A stretch of DNA of 64,000 nucleotides from Bigelowiella natans CCMP2755. Taxonomy: Eukaryota; Cercozoa; Chlorarachniophyceae. Of the stretch, positions 30,197 through 40,177 are shown in pieces; the first letter of the stretch is position 1, and the number at the start of each line of letters is the position of its first letter. The stretch is from contig ADNK01000879.1 of NCBI GenBank assembly GCA_000320545.1, forward strand, positions 21,063 to 85,062, given 5' to 3'. The notes beneath the pieces are model-generated. The model was not told the DNA's origin, did no database searches, and saw nothing but the letters and a program-made list of their open reading frames with translations. Both the position numbers and the translations under genes were made by a program.

Positions 30197-30262
30197 AGGG
30201 ACTTTGAAGGGGGGACTGCTAGTGTGTTACAGCTAGTGTCCGATGTCGGGGAAGCGCTCCAC
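30197..30262 (+). pseudogene. Stray copy of an exon of the downstream secretory-type gene
   Basis: Translation gives DFEGG...LVSDVGEAL, close to DFEGRTLVADVGEAL encoded at 31462-31510. The match includes the acceptor-like CAG just before GGACTTTGAAGG, so it looks like a duplicated exon fragment carrying its intron edge. No flanking exons were found. Confidence 0.55.
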
Positions 30263-30721
30263 GGCAGCAGCAACGCAAACACAGACACACAAGTGCATGC
30301 ACAAGAGCATCGCAACCTGCATCTGACTAGCTGGCTTGCTGTGCAGAGTGCATTGTGCAGAGTGCATTGTGTAGAGCTAGAGAGGCCACTCAAGTCGCAT
30401 CACAGCACGTGGCAGCTCACTTGGGGCCACTCGGATCCCATGACATGGTTCAAAGTCGCAGCTGCACTCTTGCACCCAACACTTGAAAGTGAGGTCAAGC
30501 ATGAAGCAATGCGTGAATGGAGCGGTTCCACAGGAGCGTTTGAGAGGATCATGGTGTCACACTAACTCATCCGTTGACCGCCCTTGGCATCACTGTGCAA
30601 ATCGCACTGTGTCGTCATGGACATGACACAGTGTCACTGTGCTGTGCGCGCAATGGCACAGTGCGATTCCACACACTGTGGTGCAACGCCCCATGCAAAA
30701 GACGGAGAATGAAAGAAAGAC

Positions 30722-30805
30722 TGAACAATGAACAATGACAAAGAACTACATTTCCAAAATGTAACAAGACATTTGCAGTGCACGAAACGCAGTGCCTCGA
30801 ACTAA
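30722..30805. repeat. Second copy of the dispersed repeat at 917-1012
   Basis: Both copies have GAACAAT units followed by a shared tract containing tttccaaaatg, caagac, tttgcagt and gaaacgcagtgcctcga, with scattered differences. The right-hand inverted heptamer array of the first copy is absent here, so this copy is truncated. Confidence 0.7.
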
Positions 30806-31368
30806 CTTCAGTGAGGACCATCTAGTGAAACCAAAAGGAATCAAGAATGGCATTGTAGCCACTCCTCCGTTCCTAGTTTCATTGTTTTTAGTGCCTGATG
30901 TTTGCCAACTTCAGGATCACGCATCCCTAAATCCTGTCGTGATGGTTTGCTCATGCTTGGAGATCACCAAGCAAGAACACCACACCTACGACCCCCAAGA
31001 GCACAATTCCATGGACCACACCTTCATGGTCTACTTCATACCTACCACAACATCCCCGGCTTTTGCGGAGACATTGCCCTCACTGGAAGGCATGAAGATG
31101 GAGGAGGATGCATTCTTCGTTCCTAGTCCATTTGGACAGCGAGCTTCGCAATGACCACAGCATCCCCGACTGATGATCATCGATCGATCGATTTCAAACG
31201 ATTTTTCCCAACGGTCCAGCCCTAGATGGGTCCCATTTTTATTGCGCGACATGGTAATTCTTCGTGTCGCAGAATGGATTTGTCTTGTTTTCTCCGGCCG
31301 ACAACAACGAGCGAACAAGGACGTGCTTGCCCACTTGCGCGTCCCGCCCGCCCTCCCTTACCAGGAGG

Positions 31369-31925
31369 ATGGCTCACAGCCCGGCGTTCCCCCGGCGTCG
31401 GCTTCGCTGTTGTAGCCGTTTTCTACTGATTGTATTTACGGTCTGGGGACTGATCCTCTGCAGGGACTTTGAAGGAAGAACACTAGTAGCCGATGTCGGA
31501 GAAGCACTCGGCGTCAGTGGCATACCACGTATATCCTACACGGAGCTCAGACGTCCATGTTCCCTTCGAGCTAGGATTTATGTTCAGAAGTAGTTCTCCT
31601 TATATTGAATGTTCACATTCATCTGATGTTAGCTTCAGTCACTCTCCTTGCTTCCTTCCTTTTTGCAGCTGGTGATGATCCACAAATACATATTCGCACT
31701 CATATCACTGGTAGGTTTGTTCAACGGCTTAGAGGAGGAGGAGGAGGAGGCGGCGGCGGCGGCGGTGAAAAGCTAGACACAGGAAGTCAGGGAACGAAGC
31801 GGCAGGTTCCAGGCGAGAGATATGAGCCTCTCGGAATTCCCCTTGGAGCAGATGGAAACCCAGATCCCAAGATCATGGTAGTAGTGGGTGATTGGTGTGT
31901 GCGTGTGTGCGTGTGTGTGTGTGTG

Positions 31926-31978
<53 letters not shown>

Positions 31979-32455
31979 TGTAGGGCGTCAGCCTGCTTCT
32001 TCCCTCCCACCCCGCACACCACACAACACAATCACCGGTGACCTCGTTGTTGTCTATCTTGCATGTGGGCGGGGAGCTGGGTATAGAGCGAGGGAGATTT
32101 TCTAATTTCTTCAGTCCGTGCATGTATGATGCGTGAGATGCGATGCTCTTGTGAAATGGAAAGGAACGTGAAGCGGACGCTAAATGGACTGAATTTGAAA
32201 GGAAGCTGCGAGGCACCGCTAGGCTAGAGGTGATTATTCTCCCCTTTTCTCTCAACCTGATATTGTGCAAGTGGGCGGGGGTGGAACTTGAAAGTGTACT
32301 TTCTGAGTGTCGGATGGCGCATCACCATGCTTAGGAATCAGCTGTGGACATCATGAATGAGGCAACCCGACCTCAGACGCACATCAATTTTATGGTTGCT
32401 AAGAGCTTTGCTTTAGACCCTCTGCCTCATGTTTCCAATTCGGTTTTATTGCTAT

Positions 32456-32496
<41 letters not shown>

Positions 32497-33315
32497 CAAC
32501 TTGCACCAAATTCTCCTCACGAACCAACACAAGCAGCATGTGCATGCTAGGGACGGATAATAATAACAACTGGAATATTAATAATAATAAAAATAGTAAT
32601 AATAATGATGATAATCTCAGTATCATCTATTAATATTCGTGGTTGAAAATGATACCAAACCTTACAGCAAGACATCGCATCCTCGGACGACATGTTCAAT
32701 GATAAATGGGACACAAAGGTATGTAAGCCGGTCGCAATGTGCCGTGCTACAATCCCATCCTTCGTCAGCTTATATAACGCATAGCTGACCCCACCATCGT
32801 CGGCACTGCACTCATATCCATCTACGAATGACAAAACGTGCGCGCACACCACAAACACACGTGTGGAGGACAACATTCACGAAGACATCGTCATGACCTA
32901 TCAGCGCAAAATTCCCTTGGATGATACGGCGTTAAGGGCAGGAGCAGCAAATAGTGATAATGACCCTAAGACTGACATAGGTAGGGTGCGTGCGTAGGAT
33001 AGGATGATGACCTGTAAAACGATGCTTGCCGATGTTGCTGCTGTCGTTTCTCCTCTTGCTAATACTACTAGTACTAGTAATAGTAATAGTAGTTGTAGTA
33101 GTAGTACCAGAACTACTACCACGACTTTCTTAACGGTCACACACCACTTCAAAAGCAGTAATCGACACTTCCTCCCACATCTCTACTTGACCCCCCCGTT
33201 TGTCATTGATTCATCCTGCAAATCTCCTACTGCCTGTCTGACCCTCCTCCTTCCAGAAATGACAGCAGCAGAGGCAGCAGCACCGATGGAGGCTACACGT
33301 ACGGAAAAGCAATAA
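31369..33315 (+). CDS. Small protein with N-terminal signal/anchor, unrecognised
   Basis: No family assigned. Met at 31369 begins an Arg-rich stretch followed by a hydrophobic segment (FLLIVFTVWGLIL), consistent with a signal peptide or anchor. Plausible exons continue in phase: DFEGRTLVADVGEAL (about 31462), a Gly-rich stretch and YEPLGIPLGADGNPDPKIM (31668-31876), EREADAKWTEFERKLRG (about 32168-32230), AVDIMNEATRPQTHINFM (about 32335-32392), QDIASSDDMFNDKWDTK (32669-32719), MTYQRKIPLDDTALRAG (about 32871-32981) and a short Ala/Thr tail ending at the TAA at 33315. The product is about 210 residues, mostly soluble and acidic. The Gly stretch is a GGA/GGC repeat. An intron carries a (GT)n tract. 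The first exon is the least certain part. Confidence 0.6.
31911..31977. repeat. (GT)n microsatellite in an intron
   Basis: More than 30 GT units with a few CG interruptions, directly after the PDPKIM exon. Confidence 0.9.
32459..32492. repeat. (TC)n microsatellite in an intron
   Basis: About 17 TC units in an intron of the small secretory-type gene. Confidence 0.85.
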
Positions 33316-33531
33316 TATCCTGTTTAATCCTCTCATTTCCTCAATCGCCGCTATCGTCATTCCCTTCTCTCCTTCATTCTAGATCTCGCTCTACGAGCGT
33401 GTGTGTGTGTGTGTTTATTTAACGTGCAAGCACTGAACTTCGCCTCGAGCGCTAATGCCTAACGACGGCTAATCCTTGACTTTTACTACAAACAACTATG
33501 CTTCTTCTCTGCTCCGACTGCCACTTCCATA

Positions 33532-33945
33532 ATGGCATCAGGCGAGGCTGTAGCAGCAGAAACTCCCAGTAGGACTCCAGAAGGGGGTACCCCATCTCCT
33601 CCTCCTCCTCCTCCTCCTCCTCCTGATAATAATGGAGTGGGGGGTGGAGGAGGAGGAGGAGGAGAAGGCAAGAGAACTGCTGTTGGTGGTAATGGTGGTG
33701 GTATTCGTGATGAAGGTCAAGGTGATGATGACGGTACACCGCCAGGAGGTACCCCTCCCCCGCCCGCCCCACTCTCCTCACCACCATTACCAAGTAGAAG
33801 CGGCATTGAGGACGAGATGAAGGGATGGATGGCACGCGGCCAGTCAGTAGAAGCATTATAGATGATATCGTCGTCGTCAGCACATGATGATCATGCAAGT
33901 CGCAACGATGACATCATTCCTCTAACACAGAATGCAAACTCCATA

Positions 33946-33987
<42 letters not shown>

Positions 33988-34328
33988 AGAGAGTGAGAGA
34001 GAGTGAGAAAGGAGTCCACACTTTGATTACCAGGATGATGATAAATGGAGTGATGACAATGGTTGTTGTATAGGCTCTATTCCGATACGGATCTGGAATC
34101 CCAGTACCATGAGAGGTTGAATGATAGGAAGGGGGGGGGGGGGGGGCTGGCATACCATGACGCATTTATATAGCGAAGTCCTTGTGTATGTGCATGCATG
34201 GCTGTGTTTGCAAGGAGCACATTTGTTGTTTTCTAGTTAAAAAACAATACGGTGTCTACACCGCAAGCTGATGCAGCAAGCGCACATATCAGTGTGTATA
34301 CCCACATGTGTTTACGGTGCGTGCAGTA

Positions 34329-34362
<34 letters not shown>

Positions 34363-35220
34363 CGCACTCTGAAGTGCATGCAGATATGTATGAACGGATA
34401 TAGTAAGTCGATGGTTCAAAGTACTCATCCAGATGTGTTGAATATACTTCATAAACAACAGGGAAACGAAGCGAAAACACGTGCGAAAGTAACACTGAAA
34501 CGCCACGAATTCCATCGTGCATTCCCCCCCCCTCCCCCCCCCTTCCATCCTTTTGAAACTACCATGTCTTCGAACCAACATGTTCTTGCTTTTCTATCCA
34601 AGCCACTACGATTTTCCTGTGTCAAGTATTCGCAGCATTTTTAGACCATCGTTACAGCGAGAGTGAGCATTAGCCCCGCTCCCCCCCCCCCACCCCTGTC
34701 TCGATAGTGATGCTGAGACTGACTGATTGGTGGTGGTGTGCGATGGACGTTGTTACCACAACCCCAAAAAAAAAACACACACACAACAGATCGAAGATAG
34801 AGAGAGAGCGAGAGCGTGATGAACGTTTCGAGGACTCGCTGATGAAGATGCAAACGACGAGGAGGCCGTCGTCCTCGAGGGGAGCTGCACTCACACAGAC
34901 AGATGATGTTAAGGTGCATGGAAGAAGAAGAAGAAGAAGAAGAAGAAGAAGAAGACGGAGAAGTAGTAGTAGCGTCTCCATTGAGGGAGGCAGGTAGTCG
35001 TGTTAGAGTGCGGGAATTGGGGACTTCTCTTGAAGAACAAACGTGTTTCCCATTCTTATTCTTTTACTGCTTCCTCCTCCTCCTCCTCCTCCTCCTCCTC
35101 CTCCTCCTCAAGAAAAAGAAGAACAACAACAACAAAGGCAGCGCTTCAACAACTGAAAAGCGTTCCCAGCTCCTCAAGGACCTAGAAGGTGTTCTTTTTA
35201 CTGTTGGTATAACAGTATTA

Positions 35221-35253
<33 letters not shown>

Positions 35254-35397
35254 AATAAAGTATAAGTAGTGAATGTTAGCATATCTGCTGCATGTACATG
35301 CAAATCATCCGTTGTTGGAATTAGCATCATTATGTAGGTGTTCTTCGCCTCTCCTTCCTCTTTCCCCTCCTCCTTCTTCGTATACATATCTGCATGC

Positions 35398-35429
<32 letters not shown>

Positions 35430-36390
35430 GACTCACCCATCCATTTCTCCATCTTACAGAGGAGTCTGATATCGAAGGGGATCTATCACGCGTAATACAT
35501 ACACACATGCGTCCATACTTGCATGCGCACAAACGTACGATTGACGACGACGGACGACGACATTAGCCCGAACACACACAAACACCAAACCCTGTTTAGT
35601 TTGCGACCACGTGCTTTCGCACAGAGCTTCGGTGAGACGGCGGGTCAACAACATATCGATCCTCGTTAGTTGTTCGTAGTCCATAGCTCTGCTGCAGTTG
35701 TGAGTAGTGATTCCACCTGTGATGAATGAATGAATACTGTCCGTCAGATGGCCGCCGAAGAAGGAGGAGGAGGAGGAGCAGCAGCAGCGGAGGGGGGGCG
35801 ACGAAATGTACGTTAAGAATGCATCCACACGCTTTCACTCACGCGTGCAACACCGACTGACTAGTAGCAAATATGAGTTCGTTTTGCCACACACGGTATA
35901 TATGCGCTTGTGCCAAGAAGCATATCGTCGATGTTTGGCCTTTATCCACTGCACGTACACCACAGGCTAGTAGTAGGAGCGCGGCAGTTGAAGGTGGAGG
36001 CCACCAACACCAACACCACCAGCAGCAGCAGCAGCAGCTCATGACCTACCTGAACAGGATGACACAGCAGGTGGTGGTGGTGGTGGTGGTGGTGGTGGAG
36101 ATGTGTACGGATGATATTGCAACGAGAGAGAAGTTGTAGTAGTAGAAGTGAAAGTAATAGCTAGTAGTAGTAGTAGTAGTAGGAGTAGGAGTAGAAAATA
36201 TGCTGCCTCACAAACAGGCAGCCTTATCGTCGTCGTCATCGTCGTTGTTGTCTTGCGATTGTCGCCATCGTATTAGTAGTCGAGACACCAATAACTTCCT
36301 CCTCCGCTGCTGTGTGTTATGGATGAATGCCCCCCCCCCCGCCGAATAGGAGAACTCAACGTCGTACAAAGACTATATTGTCAGAGACTG

Positions 36391-36432
<42 letters not shown>

Positions 36433-37276
36433 ATTTAATACAAGAACCGCTGCTATTTGCTTCGCTTGAAGCTCCTTTAGGAATGGTTATCACCACGCTC
36501 TGGCTCAATCATATACACCATTATTATTATTATTATCATTATCAATAATAACTATTATTATTGCTATTCTTGGAACTACCGTTGTTAATCAATATCATCG
36601 TCAATACCATCATTACATCGGAAGGAACTTGACGTCGGAGGAAACGCAAGAAGAAGAAGAAGGAGGAGGAGGAAGAGGTACAAAAATCGCGCATTCACCA
36701 AGAGCACAAAACAAGTCCCCTCCCTCCCTCCCTCCCTCCCTCCCTTCCTACCCTCTTCCTATTCATTCCACTCTCAACTCTTAAACATCTGCCCCGCGTC
36801 TTCGCAGCAGCTTCTATCCATCGAGGCGGCTGGTAACAACACATTATAACGCTGTACTTGTATTGTGCCATCTCTCTCTATTGATGGGGGAAAACAGGCA
36901 AGGGGGGACCCGAAGGGAGCAGAAGGCGCCTTGGTAGGGAGGATAACGAGTGGCAGACGTATGCGGACGATCCTGCATGGAATGCAAACCTCCATGGGGG
37001 GGGGGGAACGAGCAAGAAGAAGACAGCCATCTATGGTGACGATGGGGGTGATAGTGGCGGTGGAGAAGAGCGAGGTGCTGCGGGCATTGATCCTCCCCCC
37101 TCTTCGTCGTACCTCATGGGGAATCCACAGGTATTGTTTTGCTATTCGATAGGCTGGGGTGCTAGTAGTAGAGTAGGAGTAGCAGTAGTAGTAGTAGTAG
37201 TAGTAGCCATTATACATGTCTTACATATTCGGATAGCTAAAATACTGCTTTTCTCTGCCATATCTCTCTGTAACAG

Positions 37277-37316
<40 letters not shown>

Positions 37317-37928
37317 TGTGTGTGTGTGTGTGTGATTTCAGTTTGCTGCGAGGGCGGATGAAGCGTTGCGCCAACGGTAAAAACGATTGAAATTGTGATT
37401 TGGCGATCAAAATTCAATGATCCCTCAAAAAACTAGATTCAGTACATTCATGATGATGGTGATGATGGTGATGATGAGGATGATGAGGATGGAAAAGAGG
37501 GAACAACTTAGCGACGATACAATAACATTCAGCAACAAAGAGTTAGCCATGGGGGAAGCCATTCGTCGTTCTCGCCGCCCCCCTCTCCACGAGGACCTCA
37601 ATCAAGACGATGAGGGGGAAAGGCACACGCCGCAGCAGCAGCAGCAGCAAGAGGAGAGTGCCAACGAAGAAAATTTCTCTCGGTTGTTCTCCGATCAGAA
37701 GGATCAGGATGCTGTTGCCGAGTCTGGAGATAGGAAGGAAAATACCGAGAGGTGTGGGGGGAGGAGGAAAAGTAGCAAGTATGAACTGCGCGGCCACATC
37801 CTTGATGAGGGCAATACCCAGCTTAGCGCTGAGCGGGAACTCCCACGAGAAGACTCCAGGAAAAGGCTGATGGAAGGGGTAGGAGAGAGAGAGAGGGGAG
37901 GATTGCAAACTATTCTACCCCTGATGAT

Positions 37929-37962
<34 letters not shown>

Positions 37963-38367
37963 ATGATGGTATTGACGATGATGGTGGTGGTGGGGTGATA
38001 CGCACCTGTGGTTGTCTTCTATCTACAATCACTCGTACACGTGCATTACTTATCGTCATCCGCCTCATAACACCTACTACGACATGAATCTGAATACGGC
38101 ATTGTATATATAAAAATATAGCTCGAGGATAGCAACTTCGAGTGTGACAATGGCGACGATAATAGCGCGATGGCATGGGACCCATTCGCTCATGATTCAA
38201 CGGATCCCGAACATAAACGGTAGGGAGAGGAGGAGGAGGAAAAGGAAAAGGAGGAGGAGGAGGAGGAGGCAAAGCAATTTAGTGATGGTAGTGGTGGTGC
38301 AGATCATATGGTCACATTTCGTTTACTGTATGCGTGTGTGCGTGTGTGCGTGTGCAAGGAAATTGAG

Positions 38368-38399
<32 letters not shown>

Positions 38400-39075
38400 A
38401 TCAATTCTTGGAAACCTGCTTTCCTTACAGTTGTCATCATTATCACCGCTGTGTGATTCTTGCTCCTGCTACCAATATTATTAGGAGTGCCAGGTCGGGT
38501 GCAGAACTCACAATCGCAAATCCAGCCCTGCGGGGAGTCGTGAGGGAGTTTCAGCAGAAAGAGGCGGAGGAAGAAGAGGAAGAAGAGGAGAGGCGAACGA
38601 GGGGAAAGCATCGCGAAAGGAATCATTTTGAGAATGGCGGCAACGATGATGAGAGTTATCTAGGCCATCATCATCATCAGCAGCAGCAGCAGCAACAACA
38701 ACAACAACAACAGCATCGTCCAAAGAAGGCCGTTCCGCAAGATGAGGACATGTATGACGGCGTGCCAATAGGGTAGTACCGAGACGTTTTGTCGTGCATT
38801 CCTTCTCCTCCTTTACCTCCTCCTCTCCCTCCTCCTCCTCCTCCTCCTCCTCCCCACTTCTACAGCCACCACTACCACCACCATCACTCCTGCACAAAAA
38901 GGATAGACGTCGATGATGTTGTTGTGGGTGCCTACTGTTTAGATTTGAATATGACCACGAAAGCGGGTACTTCTACGATGACCACACACAGCTCTACTAC
39001 GACCAGAAAACAGTAAGTTCTAACTAACAACACTTGTAGCTCTGGTAGCCATGTTGGCAATACACCACCTCAGTG

Positions 39076-39106
<31 letters not shown>

Positions 39107-39349
39107 ATTATAATATCCCAACTTTGGGGAAATGACGTATGGTTAAATCCTAGAATAAATCATCCTACGTCTGCTTCGAAAATTGCTGATGATCCCAGCA
39201 ACAACTCCGTTTCCACGTAAAGACAGGAGTCATTCTTTGATTACTCGTTAACCCAGGGGCTGTACGGAGCGCATGGCCGCTGGTATTCATGGGACCCTGT
39301 CATGAAGAAATATACAGAATATAATCCAAGGCGAGATGCCCCTGATTAA
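33532..39349 (+). CDS. OCRE-domain protein, putative RNA-processing factor
   Basis: The C terminus is an OCRE-type aromatic repeat: FEYDHESGYFYDDHTQLYYD (about 38942-39005) continued by LYGAHGRWYSWDPVMKKY in the final exon (about 39257-39349, stop TAA). OCRE domains occur in splicing-linked proteins such as RBM5/RBM10 and ZOP1, so a nuclear RNA role is likely but inferred. The proposed start at 33532 opens a Pro/Gly-rich leader. In between are exons with acidic or low-complexity segments: ERDERFEDSLMKMQ (about 34815), KRSQLLKDLE (about 35160), EESDIEGDLS (35460), YKDYIVRDW (about 36362), EWQTYADDPAWNANLHG (about 36950), a 100-residue polar exon (about 37540-37876) and NFECDNGDDNSAMAWDPF (about 38130-38210), plus poly-Glu, poly-Gln/His stretches near 38570-38720. 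No RRM or zinc finger was seen. Exon chain is tentative; the OCRE end is firm. Confidence 0.72.
36396..36424. repeat. (AT)n microsatellite in an intron
   Basis: About 14 AT units immediately after the exon ending YKDYIVRDW. Confidence 0.85.
37281..37334. repeat. Compound (CT)n-(GT)n microsatellite
   Basis: CT units run into GT units just upstream of the acceptor of the short exon encoding FAARADEALRQR. Confidence 0.85.
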
Positions 39350-39987
39350 GTAAAAATCCTCTCTTTACGGTAGAATGTGGCTTTAGTGTCGCATCGGATA
39401 ATCGAGTGACAAGACACACTCTCCTTTTCACTGGTCACAAGCAATAATATTTATTCATTCAAACAGTTTTCTGCATGCCGCACTCACCAGACTTATCCAA
39501 CTTACGCTAATCATAATAATATTTAATGCGCTGCGAGTAAAGCTTAAGCTAATGTTACTCATTTGCTAGCCTAGAAGGGCTGTTCCCTGCATGTAGGCCA
39601 ACTTGTGCTAGCTACACATGCATGCACGCATATTTGTAACAGCATCAATGCAAAGACATGGGGCCATCTGCTCTAGTGCTATGCTCTCCTCCGCACTCGA
39701 TTTTGCAGTAGAGAAAAAGACCAACCAAACAAGTCACATACAGCAATCTTCGCCAGGAATGATGATGACACCAAGAGGCTGACCAGGGGCGCATGCAAAC
39801 ACGATCGCTTGCATGTACGTCACGGGCGCAACAGCAATATGCCACATTCGCAAACATACATGAAGCACGTGGTCGCCGAAACAAACAATCTTATTAGCGC
39901 TGTACGTGGCAGCCGCTTTGCATGACTACATTAGGGTGCAACTAGCTATTGAGAAAATGTGAAACTACATCACATTCATCTCTTGCA

Positions 39988-40028
<41 letters not shown>

Positions 40029-40177
40029 GTGTGTGTGTGTGTGTGTGTATGTGTTGTGCATTGCTTTTAAGTGGGCGCGATGACAACATGACATTACAAC
40101 TTTTGCAGCGCGTGCACCTGCCTTGCCATAGCCTCGACTGCACGTGTGAATGGAATCGCAGCAAACAAGTCCGGGCC
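39350..40177. other. Convergent spacer with a (CA)n-(TG)n inverted microsatellite
   Basis: No gene is supported. The only striking element is the compound dinucleotide tract at 39989-40049. Confidence 0.5.
39989..40049. repeat. Self-complementary (CA)n-(TG)n tract
   Basis: About 17 CA units are followed directly by about 12 TG units. Because the second half is the reverse complement of the first, one strand could fold into a long hairpin. Confidence 0.9.

Larger units (their letters stand above)
29930..31368. other. Spacer with repeat fragments
   Basis: No intact gene was recognised. It contains a partial copy of an exon of the downstream gene (30197-30262), a second copy of the GAACAAT-associated repeat (30722-30805), short tandem duplications around 30340-30375, and a 12-bp inverted repeat at 30600-30611 and 30657-30668. 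A plus-strand frame at 30792-31154 is open for 120 codons but has no recognisable domain. Confidence 0.45.

Noticed and set aside
30902-31126. Open frames of 74-120 codons as a gene
   Set aside because: No domain, hydrophobic pattern or splice continuity, and the sequence adjoins a repeat copy. Open length alone is not enough.
32168-32230. Homology between DAKWTEFERKLRG here and a KWTEMEK stretch near 27640 on the minus strand
   Set aside because: The match is about five residues and the flanks differ; most likely chance.
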